Source of the DNA: a virus | Virus record (IMG/VR): IMGVR_UViG_3300034117_002447 | Location: 186,001-250,000 of that record | Reading direction: 5' to 3' (one strand) | DNA length: 64,000 nt | Shown: positions 36,145-48,300 of the stretch, one piece after another | Layout of the letters: each line of letters opens with the position of its first letter | How positions within the stretch are numbered: position 1 is the stretch's first letter | The notes under the pieces: model-generated | What the model was told of the DNA's origin: nothing | The model's input: only the letters and a program-made list of their open reading frames with translations | The model's database searches: none | Position numbers and translations under genes: made by a program

Positions 36145-38495
36145 GCGGTCGCGTCATACGATCCAGAGATTCGAATAGTTACGTTACCTCCATATTCTCC
36201 GTTTGAGGTGTTTAGCGGAGCGCGAGCAGCTCGGTTAAATAGCGAAAATTGGCTTAGTCGATTAGTAACAGTTGAGCCTTCATTTGCTGGAAAAGCGTGT
36301 TGTGACTGCAGATAAATCCATCCTCTCGCGGCATCACCATTAGAAATAAGGCTTCCTAAATAATTAGAGTATGTTTGTATATACGAGATTCCAGTATAGT
36401 CAGGCTGAGGATCCGGTAAAGTAGTTATATCAGTAACGGTCACTTGTGCATTTAGATGACCGTGTGCACTTGCTGAAAATGGTAATGAAAGCCCTAACCC
36501 AGTGTATGTATAGTAGCCTGAACCTGATGTCATGTCGTCAGCTGGCCAAGAGTTGAGGTCTAGTGTATAAATTGAATTAAAATGAACGCGTCTACCTATT
36601 TTAGTGTATGTGAATGACTGAGACAGCTGAAAGCCTGAAAATGAGTTAGCCGTCGCGTATGAATGATAATTGGTTGGAAGTATGAGTTTACCACCACTAA
36701 GAGTTTCATATCGTCCTAAGAATAGAGCATTAGTAACGGTACCCTCCTCGTAATCATCTAGCGTATTTGCATCCGCTGATGGAATTTGTGTAGCTGGAAA
36801 AGGGATTCCTTGATTAAGACGATCACCTTTGATCTTAATTGCATTATTAAGACGTAGCTCTTTAGTGGCGTCTACTGTTAATATTGCTAAGTCTGTAACC
36901 GGCGCCGCAATCGTAAATGAGTTGCCGCTAGTAGGAACGCCAGTTATTCCAGTACCTCCGTATGTAGTAACTGCGCCGGTTGAGCTAATGACTTGAATGG
37001 GGTTTCTAAACTCAAATACTGAACTGGTACTCCCTATTTTAAAGGTAATATTATTGTTGGCTGAGTTAAAACCTGCTCCCCAATAGGCAGCAGCTGATCC
37101 GCCACCAAAACTTGCGTTTCTCTTAAAAAATAATCCATCGATTGAAATTGTACTGGCTGACTCAGTGTCCGTTAAGATTCGATAGTTCGTAAACTTCATT
37201 TCAATTGAACGACCGTCAGCTTGAAGAGCCTCAGCTCGGTTAATTTTCCAAATTTGCTCACTACTTCTTCTTGGAGCAAATGACTCAGGCGAAGCAGTTA
37301 TTCCGCTCGAAGATAAGTCGTATTCCGCTCTTAGAAAATAGGTTCCAGGATTAGCTTCATTACCAAAAGAAGTTCCGTACGATAATCGATATTTACGCAT
37401 TCGTAGATTTTCAAAACTTGGACTAATTACGTAAGATTCGCCAGCTGAGCCTGAAGTATATGAAGTGGAAAGGGCATCAATTGATCCTAATTCTAATTGA
37501 TGTCGGTATCCTTTACTTGTTGTTGCAAATTCCTTAGCCTCAGTTGCGGTTCCATTAAAATAAGAGTATAATGATAGGTTTGAAGTAGCTGGAAACATCT
37601 TCTCAGTAGAAGAAGGGTACGTTATTAATTTATGCGGAGAGGTTCCTGAACCAGTAGAAGTTAAATTTATTGGATTTGTGTTAGTAACATCAGCGGCAGT
37701 TTCACATAATTGAATAACTGTATCGCTAATCTTAAGAACAAAATATCCATTGAAATTAGAAAGTCCGCCTATTGCAGTTCCACCTTCCGCTGAGTATGTA
37801 ACAAATTGGCCATCCACTAATCCGTGATTTGACGTAAATGTAATTTCTTCAGTTGACGTATTAACCGCGGTTGCTGGAGCAAAGGTCTTAGCGGTTGACG
37901 AGTTTGCACTAATTACGATATTTGATCCATCGAATATTACAGATTTAGAGTTTAACTCATTAAAGTTATAAAGAACAGTTTGATAGTTAACTCCTGCTCC
38001 AGGAGTTGCATAACTTGGATCAGTTGATGTTGCACTATTTGTTAAATCAGACCCAGACGATACTCTAGCTTTCAGTATTCTAGAGGTAGGAGTTAATCTT
38101 ACAAATGGCGAAATATTTGAACTTAGGGCAGTTTGTACAAGAGTATTAAAATTCGCTAATTCTAACCAACCGTTTCCACCGGATACTTTCTTTAATATAG
38201 TGTCGGCTGTTATTAAAATATCGCCCAAAACCATAGCAGACGGATAGGATCCGCCAGTCGGTGCAGTTACTGGTGCAATCGCAGCAGATAACCCATAAGT
38301 TACTGAGCCCTGCGGTCCAGTAAGTCCAATTGGCCCAATTGGACCGGCTGCTCCAGTTAAACCAGCAGGTCCAGTAGGACCAGTTTGGCCAATCCCTAAT
38401 GCGATTAGCTGGTTAAAGTTGAAATTTAATTTACTAGATAAGTCAGATTGACTATCAAGTGCGGATACTTCCCTTAGATTTATAATGACTGCCAT
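36141..38495 (-). CDS. tail fibre-type protein with a short collagen-like stalk
   Basis: A 784-residue protein. The N-terminal helix (REVSALDSQSDLSSKLNFNFNQLIALGIG) resembles virion-docking segments. Residues 36-63 are nine Gly-X-Y triplets (GQTGPTGPAGLTGAAGPIG...). The remainder is a Ser/Thr/Gly-rich beta protein. A distal part (about 640-784: SFTYTKIGRRVHFNSIYTLDLN..., NGEYGGNVTIRISGSYDA) looks like a compact receptor-binding tip of the gC1q/TNF-like kind often found after collagen stalks. That fold assignment is an inference. Its ATG overlaps the stop of the 2277-residue gene as TAATG, indicating translational coupling. Confidence 0.75.
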   Translation of the reverse strand: MAVIINLREVSALDSQSDLSSKLNFNFNQLIALGIGQTGPTGPAGLTGAAGPIGPIGLTGPQGSVTYGLSAAIAPVTAPTGGSYPSAMVLGDILITADTILKKVSGGNGWLELANFNTLVQTALSSNISPFVRLTPTSRILKARVSSGSDLTNSATSTDPSYATPGAGVNYQTVLYNFNELNSKSVIFDGSNIVISANSSTAKTFAPATAVNTSTEEITFTSNHGLVDGQFVTYSAEGGTAIGGLSNFNGYFVLKISDTVIQLCETAADVTNTNPINLTSTGSGTSPHKLITYPSSTEKMFPATSNLSLYSYFNGTATEAKEFATTSKGYRHQLELGSIDALSTSYTSGSAGESYVISPSFENLRMRKYRLSYGTSFGNEANPGTYFLRAEYDLSSSGITASPESFAPRRSSEQIWKINRAEALQADGRSIEMKFTNYRILTDTESASTISIDGLFFKRNASFGGGSAAAYWGAGFNSANNNITFKIGSTSSVFEFRNPIQVISSTGAVTTYGGTGITGVPTSGNSFTIAAPVTDLAILTVDATKELRLNNAIKIKGDRLNQGIPFPATQIPSADANTLDDYEEGTVTNALFLGRYETLSGGKLILPTNYHSYATANSFSGFQLSQSFTYTKIGRRVHFNSIYTLDLNSWPADDMTSGSGYYTYTGLGLSLPFSASAHGHLNAQVTVTDITTLPDPQPDYTGISYIQTYSNYLGSLISNGDAARGWIYLQSQHAFPANEGSTVTNRLSQFSLFNRAARAPLNTSNGEYGGNVTIRISGSYDATA

Positions 38496-41400
38496 TAAAT
38501 GAACTTAATTTTTATTTTTGGAACTAATTTAACTCCAGTATTCGGTTTTATCAAAATCGATCCTTCAATTACATTAGATTTGGTATTATTTATTCGGACT
38601 GATCGAATTAAGTCGTAACCTAAGTCTCCGAGTAAATCATACTCAACCGATTCGAATGAAACTAAGTTATTATTGATCGTTCTATCATCTAATTCATAAA
38701 ATTCAAATGCTTCTACTTGATATAATTTTGTTAAGTTAGTTGAGCAATATTGAGATAAGTATTCTTCAAATGTAAGCTGATCTAGGAATACTGGGTCTGT
38801 TGTAATTTGAGAACCGTTTGAATATTTAAAGAACTTTAAAAATTGGTCACGAAGTCCGTTATTTGATAAGTGCTTAGTTATTAAATCTGGTATATTTAAT
38901 TTGAATTTAATCTCAGTTGCAAATTGAGAATACACAATATTTGCTTGAGTAGCGGACGATGCTAAAAAGTCAGTATTGTTTAATTCAATTGAAGTAAAGT
39001 CTTCCATTATGAATTGCATAGGAACATTTAATAACTTGGAAATAAATGAATAATCTTCAGTAACTCGACGTGTTCCTGGAACCTTTACGTAATCTGTTTT
39101 ATTAGAGTATTCGAAATGATATCCGTAATCCCAACTCGAAGATAACATATTAAAGTCAGTTCGACTAATCGGAGTCTCTCCGATATATGGATAAACGGAT
39201 GAGTATTTTTGACTGTTTTCAAGATCAAGAATTGAAGATTTTGAGTATTTCACAAATTCATAGTCCTTTATAATAAAGAAATTATCGACGTATGGATTTA
39301 GGCAAACATTTGCTCCATGTAAAATATTATCATTTATTGAAAATTCATATTTGAATCCAGCTACAGGTTTTGTCAATACTTCATATTCGGAAGAATATCG
39401 GTTGACAGAATACTCTTGAGATGGGACTTCTGAATAAGCGAATCCAGCCACTCCATTAATTTGACCTGAGTTAACTTCAACTTGGTCAAGTTTTACAATT
39501 GTCGATTTATTAATTTGGTCAGCTTGTACAATTTCAATCGCCATTGTTTTGTATGGAGTTAATATTCCATCAGTATACGACTCCCAACTAATAACGCCTT
39601 GACTCTTTTCAGTTAAGTTTAAAAATTTAGCGAATGATAAATTTTCAAATACTTTTTCAAAATATTTTACTCCACCGAATATTTGGAATTGATTAATGTC
39701 TTCTATCCAATATGAAGTTGTGTTATTTGGCACTGGGTTTGCTGAATATACGTATTGTACTAAATCGCCAAGCCCAGTTGGGAGTGGAATGATTGTGTAT
39801 GGTTGTCCGCTGATATTGGTGATATTAACGACATCTTGTAGAGCACCATCTACTCCATCAATCGTTAAGGCTGAATTGCCTAGTGCTGCGGTCGTTACGG
39901 ATACACCGGCTGCAAGTTTAAGAAGCACGCTTTTTTCACCCGCTTTAATTATATAAAGAGGTGCAAAATCATTACTAATTCGATTTATTTCAGAATCAGC
40001 TAATGCGTCATAACTTTCTAAGCCTGGAAGTAATGATGTGCGTATTGACTCGATAACTAGAGTTGATGGATTTAAGTTAAGGCCGCTCGCGGATAAATTA
40101 ACTCCCCTAGACAGTTTAATGGTGGAATATGCAGTAGCTTTAGTGTTATACTTTTTATCCTTTGCATAGTAAAGGAATGAGTGAGTTAAATTAGAAACGC
40201 TGTTTGAGTTAAAGGATATTCGATAGTCTCCAAAAAGAGAATCCATGTAAGATACTTTATGATACACTGAGAAAGTGCTGTTTTGAGTTGGCACTGACCA
40301 GTCGGCTCTAAATAATATAGGTTCGTCATACGACGCTGATCCTAACGATCCGCTTATGTACGTTACGTCAAAATCGTATACTCCATTACTTGATGAAAGT
40401 GTGGATGGATCTACCTCGTACACAGCTTCATTGTATACGATACTTGAAATATCGCTATAAATTAAACTAAATCGAGTATTAGTTGATAATAATTCGTCAA
40501 GTATTTCTGTTTGGTTAATACCACCACCATCATTAAACTGGAAATATCCAGTTACAGATTGAGCTGGAGTAGCTGAGGTGCTTGATAATGCAAAATGAGT
40601 AACCGTTGCCCCGATTGGATCATCGTCTGCAATAATCGTACCTACTATTCCGGAAACTTGGTTTACCCATGCATCTTCGAATACTCCCTGGATTCTAACG
40701 CCTGAGTATACTCCACTTGTTAATATAATTGGCGTAGACTGATCGACTTTTGCATAAATTCGAGTTCCTAATTTATCACCAGTAGAAATTAGTGAATTAC
40801 TAACAGCCTCGTATACTGGAGACCCTAATGTTGCTAATATCGTTGACTTATTTCCATATACGACTTGTATTGTGTCGCCTGGACTTGCTGAGATGGCAGA
40901 ACTTCCGGAAATTAGGTTATTGTACTCAAGCAATGACGCTGCTGTAATTTCTTGGTCAATTTGGTAATTTACCGGAGAAGACATAACTGAACCGGTGAAT
41001 AGATTAGCTTGCGTTACTTGGTCGTTTGTACCAGCTGACCAATTACTAGATAAAATAGTTTCAGGTAATAGCTCTTTATGTCCCAATACTAATTCAATAA
41101 CCACAGTAATCGATTTTGAATTAGTGTTCTCAATTACTCGATATTTAACAGGTTGTCTATTAATAGTAGGATCTTCCTTAACCGGTTTTAATATTACGCT
41201 AAACTTATAATCTTCAAATCGTAGAGTATCTGAAACAGCTGAGCCGTTTTGAGCTAACTCATAAAATCTAAACATTGCCCCTTTAAAAAGAGTCTCATAC
41301 TGTTTATTAAACTGATTTTTATTAAGAATCGAATATCTATACTGAGGTCTAGCTATTTGAATTGAATTAATAACCGGCACATACGTAAAATATTGCTCAA

Positions 41401-44400
41401 AGTAATTAGAATCAGAAATTAGTGAGTTTATATTTAAGTTTTCATTAAAATACGAATAATTATTTCTAATTGATTTAATATCATCTGAGTATCCAAAGTC
41501 CGACTCTATATAAAACCACTCATGTGTCATTTTCTCAGGGGTAGGAGAAGTCTCTCTATGAGATGGCCCAAAATTGTCTTTTCCAAATAACAAGTCTGAG
41601 TTTAGTCGGTATGGATTATCTCGACTATCACTAGAGTCTGCAATTCCCCATTTAGCAATGTATGGAATTACCCGACCATCTGTTGCAAAATCAGAAATGA
41701 AATTTTCCAAGTTTGCATGATACTCACTAGATAAACTGCCAGACAAAAACTTTTCACGATACGGATATGTAGCTAAACTCGTAGAGGCTGACGTATGATC
41801 CGCTTTTAAGCTGAATGGGCCTATATAGTCAAATGCGTCCTCGGTCTCGTCAAAGTAAGGAATATCGAGACGATTACTAAAGGCTGAATCTCCTGGGTCA
41901 AGCGTAGTTAGCGGCAATTTATTTCCATATATTAGGATAACGTCGCCGTCTATATTTTCAAAGTATGAAATTAAATCAGTATTTTGCCATATTAAATTAC
42001 GTTCGCCACTTGCTGCAATATCAGTAGAATCGTAGATTGTTCCGTTTATTGAAATTGCACCGGTACCTATTGCTTTATACGTATACTTAGTAAAGTCAAG
42101 GACCTTTGCTCCAGCTGGAATGTAAAAATCTTTATATAAGTCAATTAGTAAATTTCTAGAATAGTCACTAGAATAAGTTGAGAAATTAAAATCCATTGTC
42201 TCAAATATGGAAAGAACTCCTACGGTTGGTCTAAATAATTTACGAATTTCAATTTTTCCGTATTTGACATTAACTGTCTCGTCGTCAGTTAACTGAATGG
42301 TTGCCTTTGTGTTAAAATTAGAAATTGCTGATAGCTTAGCATCACTAGATAACCCATTAGTAATTAAGTCAGAGGCGTTGCATAATCGACTAATGCTTGA
42401 CCAGTTTTGATCAGTTTTAATTACTAGAGTATCTAGTAATTGAGTTAACTTGGAAATATTTCCAATATCAATTATTGCATGGGATTTATTTAAAAATCCA
42501 CCATCTGCGTAAACAATATCAGTAGTTACTGAATTATTTAATTTGACAAAATTGTAACTACTTGAAACTGGAAGAACTTTAACTTTTAATTCACCGTATG
42601 CATCTCCGAATCGATTTGTTTGTAGAAACGATGTAGTGTTTAAAGTTACTCCACTAATTGATGTATTATTTAGAATATCTGAGATATCGGATATTGATTG
42701 TGCGATTTGATCGAGATCACGGTCGCCATTAACGTAGATAGTTGATATCCCTGCTGAATAGGCTAAAGTATACGGTGTAGTAATAGGTAAATAATTTCGA
42801 GTAAATACAAGCTCATCGTATTTTCCATTTAGGTCTAGTGAATCAATAACTGATCCACTTGGGTGGTAGATTCGAATTTTATCTAAGTGGTTTGGCTTTG
42901 AAATAATTTCAATTGATATAGTTGATTTAGAGTCTTTCGTTGAAATCTCTGCAATCTCTTGAGTAACTAATTCTTTTGGGCCAAATGTTAAACCTAAATC
43001 AAATGAAGTATTGTCTATTTTAAAGTCAACAATACTACCAGATTGATTCCAATCTTCTGAATTTATTAAGTGAATATCTCCGTCTTTTGTTTTTAAGTAT
43101 GGAAAGAATAATGTGTCTTTTGATGTACGGTTATTAGTTAGATCAGATAAGTCTTGCGTAAGATTCATACCTCTTAGTTTAACCCCAGTTGGATTAGTTA
43201 ATAAAAATGATATGTCATCTGTTTGTTTATAGTTGATTGGTATCAACTGATCATTATCGATTCCAACATTTGCTAAATTAAGCAGTCCTCCAGTTGTAAC
43301 TTCCTGAAATTTAGTAAATCCTCCAGCTACATAAATATGAGATTCATCATGAACCACTATATCAGTAACGGATTGAGGACTAAGGCCGGTTGAAGTATTA
43401 AATGAAAAATCAAGTTCTCCATTTTTAAATATTCTAGCAATTCCTCTAGCTGGAACTCCTTTATATGACGTGAATGCTCCACCTATGTAAAAATTTCCAT
43501 TTAAGTCTAGTGATATTTTAGAAATGGTGCCATTTGCTCCAGTTTGATAATTAAATGCTAGATCGATTGCACCAGCCTCAGTTAATTTAATTAATCGATT
43601 AACTGTATTTGAATTATAACTGGTGAATCCACCGGCTACATAAACTTCGCCTACTTCGTCTAACACAATATCATTTACAGTAGAGACATTATTGAAACCA
43701 GTTCCATATACAAAAGTTGAATCGATAGTGGCGGTGTTCGTTAACTGAACAATGCCGTTTGCGGTGGTTCCTTTGTAGCTAGTAAAATCCCCAATTACAA
43801 TAACTTTATTCGAGGAATTTACTATTAGTTTCTTAACTAGTCCGGCGCCTCCACTAAATCCAGTAGAGCCGACATCAAACGACGAGTCAGCGACTCCGTC
43901 TAAATTAATTTTAACTAGTCCAACTGATGGTAATACATCTCCACTATTTGTGTATTCGGTAAAAGTACCTCCAACGTAAATGTCCTGTGATGGAGTTATG
44001 TGGATTGTACGTACAGTTGAGTCAAATGAAAAATCAGTCGATTCGATTGAACCGTCTGTATTTAATTTTATAAAATTGCTAATTGGTGTTCCATTATACG
44101 ATAGCATTTCTCCACCAACGTATACTTTTCCAAATTTATCAAGTTCAATTGATTCAACTTTAGCTGGGGAAAAACCACTTCCGTAATGAAATGAAAAGTC
44201 AATTTCGCCAGTTGAGTTAAGACGGATTATTCCATTTGCTGGATATCCATTATAACTAGTGAATGTTCCACCAATATACATTTTATCGGTAGCTGGATCA
44301 ACTGTTATTGTTTTAACTGTGCCTCCACCTATTTCTGAACTAGCAAGAGCAGTTGATATGTCTATTGAATCTGATGCTGTGATTTTTGAATTAAACATTG

Positions 44401-45328
44401 CAGTTAAGTCAATATCAAATGTTTCTAAATCAATATCGTTGCAATAGAATCCAAAATACCTATTAAATTCGTAAGGGTTAGACGTATCGTCATTAAATAA
44501 AAATTCCAGATTTAAAATACTAGGGTGAACTATATTATTTCTCTCAAATCCTTGAGTTATAAATTGCTCAACTTTTAATAATGGAAGAGCTCTAGTTAAG
44601 ACCGTACTTAATTGCTCAGGAAGTTCAACGTATGTTCCAGTTTTAATAGAAGGACCTCGGTATATCGAAAACCCGTCCGCTTTATAATTAACATAAAGTG
44701 GATTTTTTGTAAACATTGGATTCTTCTTTATGTTTTCCAAGTATTTTCCTATCTTGGAAGTAGGCCCCATGTCAAATACTTTAACGACGGTCGCATTTTT
44801 AAATAAGTCAGTTGCGAAATCCTCAGGTTTAACAATACCGTCTAGGTCCTTTCCTTGGCCAGCTGTATAGTTAGAAGGCCCAGGAACTTTAAATATTACG
44901 AATTTAGTCGGAATGATTTGGTCTACGTATAATGGAGCTAAGTAAGTAAATTTCTCAGAGTATTGTCTACTTGATAAGTACTTCGCGCCACTTGTATACA
45001 AGTCAAAGTCATATTGATCTTTTAGATCTTTAGCTGTCGCGGTTTTCCCAATAGTTGAACCAACTTCATAGGCAATAGTGGATGGAGTTTTTCCATTATC
45101 ATAGAACTTATATAAATTAACTTCATGGCTTGAATTCTCATTTATTGAGAATCGTTTGTATTTTTGATTCGCTAATTTTTCGTTAGCGTCAATTGAATTA
45201 AACCACAGATCTCCAACTGAATCAACGGTTAACTTTAAATTAGTTGTTAATTTAGGGTTAGTTCGTAATAATTGAAAACTGACATTTCTCTCAGCTAATT
45301 GAGTGTATGTTAAATTTGGATTCGCCAC
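38495..45328 (-). CDS. 2277-residue tail/baseplate structural protein with a DUF5122 (delta-60) beta-propeller
   Basis: The start is GTG 45328 (VANPNLTYTQ). About 333-680 carry six to seven tandem repeats of the form V..I..D..GKVYVGG.FTSYNG...N.I.[RK]L...G..D.SF, i.e. delta-60/DUF5122 propeller blades of about 50 residues. The rest is a long beta-rich protein containing acidic and aromatic segments (EYHANLENFISDFATDGRVIPYIAKWGI, YKTDYVK...). The C-terminus is basic (VKLVPKIKIKFI). The size and position among large tail genes suggest a baseplate or long-fibre component. The propeller may be a binding platform. The stop overlaps the next ATG (TAATG), and it follows the 1199-residue gene by 15 nt. 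Confidence 0.78.
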   Translation of the reverse strand: MANPNLTYTQLAERNVSFQLLRTNPKLTTNLKLTVDSVGDLWFNSIDANEKLANQKYKRFSINENSSHEVNLYKFYDNGKTPSTIAYEVGSTIGKTATAKDLKDQYDFDLYTSGAKYLSSRQYSEKFTYLAPLYVDQIIPTKFVIFKVPGPSNYTAGQGKDLDGIVKPEDFATDLFKNATVVKVFDMGPTSKIGKYLENIKKNPMFTKNPLYVNYKADGFSIYRGPSIKTGTYVELPEQLSTVLTRALPLLKVEQFITQGFERNNIVHPSILNLEFLFNDDTSNPYEFNRYFGFYCNDIDLETFDIDLTAMFNSKITASDSIDISTALASSEIGGGTVKTITVDPATDKMYIGGTFTSYNGYPANGIIRLNSTGEIDFSFHYGSGFSPAKVESIELDKFGKVYVGGEMLSYNGTPISNFIKLNTDGSIESTDFSFDSTVRTIHITPSQDIYVGGTFTEYTNSGDVLPSVGLVKINLDGVADSSFDVGSTGFSGGAGLVKKLIVNSSNKVIVIGDFTSYKGTTANGIVQLTNTATIDSTFVYGTGFNNVSTVNDIVLDEVGEVYVAGGFTSYNSNTVNRLIKLTEAGAIDLAFNYQTGANGTISKISLDLNGNFYIGGAFTSYKGVPARGIARIFKNGELDFSFNTSTGLSPQSVTDIVVHDESHIYVAGGFTKFQEVTTGGLLNLANVGIDNDQLIPINYKQTDDISFLLTNPTGVKLRGMNLTQDLSDLTNNRTSKDTLFFPYLKTKDGDIHLINSEDWNQSGSIVDFKIDNTSFDLGLTFGPKELVTQEIAEISTKDSKSTISIEIISKPNHLDKIRIYHPSGSVIDSLDLNGKYDELVFTRNYLPITTPYTLAYSAGISTIYVNGDRDLDQIAQSISDISDILNNTSISGVTLNTTSFLQTNRFGDAYGELKVKVLPVSSSYNFVKLNNSVTTDIVYADGGFLNKSHAIIDIGNISKLTQLLDTLVIKTDQNWSSISRLCNASDLITNGLSSDAKLSAISNFNTKATIQLTDDETVNVKYGKIEIRKLFRPTVGVLSIFETMDFNFSTYSSDYSRNLLIDLYKDFYIPAGAKVLDFTKYTYKAIGTGAISINGTIYDSTDIAASGERNLIWQNTDLISYFENIDGDVILIYGNKLPLTTLDPGDSAFSNRLDIPYFDETEDAFDYIGPFSLKADHTSASTSLATYPYREKFLSGSLSSEYHANLENFISDFATDGRVIPYIAKWGIADSSDSRDNPYRLNSDLLFGKDNFGPSHRETSPTPEKMTHEWFYIESDFGYSDDIKSIRNNYSYFNENLNINSLISDSNYFEQYFTYVPVINSIQIARPQYRYSILNKNQFNKQYETLFKGAMFRFYELAQNGSAVSDTLRFEDYKFSVILKPVKEDPTINRQPVKYRVIENTNSKSITVVIELVLGHKELLPETILSSNWSAGTNDQVTQANLFTGSVMSSPVNYQIDQEITAASLLEYNNLISGSSAISASPGDTIQVVYGNKSTILATLGSPVYEAVSNSLISTGDKLGTRIYAKVDQSTPIILTSGVYSGVRIQGVFEDAWVNQVSGIVGTIIADDDPIGATVTHFALSSTSATPAQSVTGYFQFNDGGGINQTEILDELLSTNTRFSLIYSDISSIVYNEAVYEVDPSTLSSSNGVYDFDVTYISGSLGSASYDEPILFRADWSVPTQNSTFSVYHKVSYMDSLFGDYRISFNSNSVSNLTHSFLYYAKDKKYNTKATAYSTIKLSRGVNLSASGLNLNPSTLVIESIRTSLLPGLESYDALADSEINRISNDFAPLYIIKAGEKSVLLKLAAGVSVTTAALGNSALTIDGVDGALQDVVNITNISGQPYTIIPLPTGLGDLVQYVYSANPVPNNTTSYWIEDINQFQIFGGVKYFEKVFENLSFAKFLNLTEKSQGVISWESYTDGILTPYKTMAIEIVQADQINKSTIVKLDQVEVNSGQINGVAGFAYSEVPSQEYSVNRYSSEYEVLTKPVAGFKYEFSINDNILHGANVCLNPYVDNFFIIKDYEFVKYSKSSILDLENSQKYSSVYPYIGETPISRTDFNMLSSSWDYGYHFEYSNKTDYVKVPGTRRVTEDYSFISKLLNVPMQFIMEDFTSIELNNTDFLASSATQANIVYSQFATEIKFKLNIPDLITKHLSNNGLRDQFLKFFKYSNGSQITTDPVFLDQLTFEEYLSQYCSTNLTKLYQVEAFEFYELDDRTINNNLVSFESVEYDLLGDLGYDLIRSVRINNTKSNVIEGSILIKPNTGVKLVPKIKIKFI

Positions 45329-45343
45329 TATTTAATTTTTATT

Positions 45344-48300
45344 TTAAGCAGAAGCACTTATCCCAGTTGAGTTAATCGATAATTGACTTACTGGAGTAAC
45401 TACTGCTGTTTCTTTCTCGTATTGTGTTTTAACAGTTACATCAAATGAGAAAACTGAATTTAATGAGTAAATATCAATTCCTATTTTCTTAGAGTACTTA
45501 ACATTTTTTAATCCAGCTGGAACAGCTGAACGCCATCCGCCTACATAGCCTAGGGCATCAGATGCTCGGAATTGGAAGATTAATGGAATCTTAATTGCTG
45601 AGTCTGCTCCGAACTCCAACATTTTTTGTGAACCTGCTGGGCTTAATCCGTCTACTGATATATTAGCATGAGAAGATGGTGCAATTGATAAGTAAGCACC
45701 ACATGTGTACTTACCAATTAAGTAAGCGTCTTCTATTAAATATCCATTTTTTATAGGATATTGGTTTTCTCTCATGTTTGCACTTGTAACTGGGGCAGTA
45801 ACGTTTACTGGAGCAGCATCACTGTACACTGCTTGTTGGTAATGTAGTGCGCCGAACGCGTTTGTTCCCTCAGCTTCAGTTATCTCAGAGTGAATTGCTT
45901 GGCTAAACGGTAAATACAGTTGATTAGTTGCGCCAGTCGAATACGCTGGTCTAGCAATAGTCAATGTTGTATTATTCCAAGCGATATTGTATGCACCGCC
46001 TACTTTAATGTATGGGTGGTCTTTATGAATACAGAATTCGCTTAGTTTTCCTCCGCCGATTGGAGCTTGGTTTGCATCAAGAGTTCCATTCCAAACTTTA
46101 GGATTAGCACTAGTTGCATATCCTGGAATAGTGGTTAGAGTTGGGTTAAATGGTAAATAGTGTCCGTATACGTAAGGTACAGTTACTGCACTGACGGTTC
46201 TTCCATTATATGCATAATTTCCGGAAACGGCATTTGAATAAGTAACGCCGACTGCTAAATTATCTCCAGAGTACAGAGTATTTGCAAGAGTTACGTTTTT
46301 ATATCTAGAATAAACAAATTGGCTCTTTACTTGAGACGACTGGTATGCATCCTTTTGAATAAACGATCCTAATACTGAAGTAGTTGAATTGTTAATTGCA
46401 ATAGGAGCTGTGTCATATCTTAGGTTAGTATGATAATTTACCGTAGGGTAGGCAGTTGGATCAGATAGAGTTGCGGTTTCTCCAATTCCCCCGTTTAATG
46501 TTGAAATTAATTGAAGAGGAGTTTGTGAAGTATTTTGCAGTTGAATTAAGTATTGAACTGCTACTACTTTACCGTGGTTATATGCAACTGGAGTTACGCT
46601 AGTATCTTTGATTAAATCTTTGTAGTATCCAGCGAATAGTTCAAGGCTTTGACCGTTAGTTAAAGTCTTGGTATTACCTACTTGATCAACGATACTTACA
46701 GTTAATGCACCAGCACCAGTAGATAAGGCCGTCTGTACAGCGGAAAGAGAATCTGATATAGATTTCAATTTAGTGTATAGATCAACAATATTTCCATCAG
46801 TTGCAAAGAATCCACTTGCAATATCTTCTGATTTATGAGCGTAGTACTTATCTCTAGTAGTAAATGAAGTTCCTAAGTGAATGTCTAATCCCTTTGAGTT
46901 AAGCTCTTCTTGAAATGATATTTTAGTTTCTTCAGCAAATGCCTGTTGAGAAACAATTGTTGCATCTTCGGCAGTTTCGATATTTGCTGGAAATTCAACT
47001 AAAATACTATCAGACCATGCGGATTCAACTGGTGAATCAGGCCATCCAGCTTCAGATAAACTCTTTATTCTAATTTCAAGAACTTCTCCTTTTTTAATTG
47101 GAATATCTAATTGGTTTGAATTTACTTCGTTTGGATCAGAGATATTTTCATCTGCCCATTCATAGAATCCAGTCGCTGAATTATAAATTTTAGCTCTAGA
47201 CTTAGATTTGAATTCTGTCCATGGAGAAAATGCTCCAGTAACTTTATTTCCGCTTGCGTCAACAAACTCAAGTTGATCAGCAGGTTTAGTGCTTCCAGTT
47301 TTACTTAGTGTTCGATATGCTATTTTAAACTGAGCTACTTGTTGAACTCCATGTAAAGTAGTTCTAGGTTCAGGTATTGCCCAAAATCCTCTAACACTAT
47401 ACATTGGATTAGTTATAAAGCTGGGAGTTGATTTAATTGAGGTGGTAATATCTGAAATTAAACTTTGCTGACTTTTAGTCAAAGTCAATCGCTTATCCGC
47501 AAAATTAGTTAAGTCCTTTTGTAGTTTTAGTCGCTGTGCTTCATTTAATGAAGCGTTTGTGTTTAAATTAGCTCTAGTATCAGAAATCTGAGTATCAATT
47601 TCCCTAATTTGAGAAGAGGCTTGCTCTTTTGCTGAAATTTTTTGCTTAATACCTAACGTATTATCAGCGTCTTGAATGTGCTGATCAGTTTGAATAACTT
47701 TAAAATTTTCCGCAGCGATAGTTACGGTATTTGGAGTATCTCCTAGAGCTGAAGGTAATTTTTTCTCTTTAGCATAACTTAGGAATAACATACCGAAATC
47801 AGAAACGAATGTCTGGTAAAAATCAGTTAGCGTCATTTGTTTTCCGTTATTCATTGTAATCTGTAACTCATTGGTTAAGATTCCAAATCCTTGCGAAAAT
47901 TGATCAGTCGTGACGGCTAGTCGGTCGCTTATTGGTTTTAAGAAGATAATATTTCTTTCGTTATAACCTAGGTTTAATTGAACTAATGAAGACCTAGTTA
48001 AAATAGGTTTCATTCTTAGTTGGGCTGCGCCGACTGCTAATCCATCAACTCCAAAAGTATTTTCCAGAATAATGGTTTTTGAGTTTGAGTCAACTGACTT
48101 AATTTTATACTCTGAATTATTTGAGCTGATTAAGATATTTCCAGCCTGTAGAGTTTTTTCAACGTCTCCACTAGTTGCTAAACTTGTGTATTTTAAAGAG
48201 CTTAAACGATACTTACGAACCTGCTCAGTTAAAGTTTGTCCGCCAATTACGGCAGTAGATGAATCTTCTAAAATATCTAAAATATCAAATGTTCCCCTAA

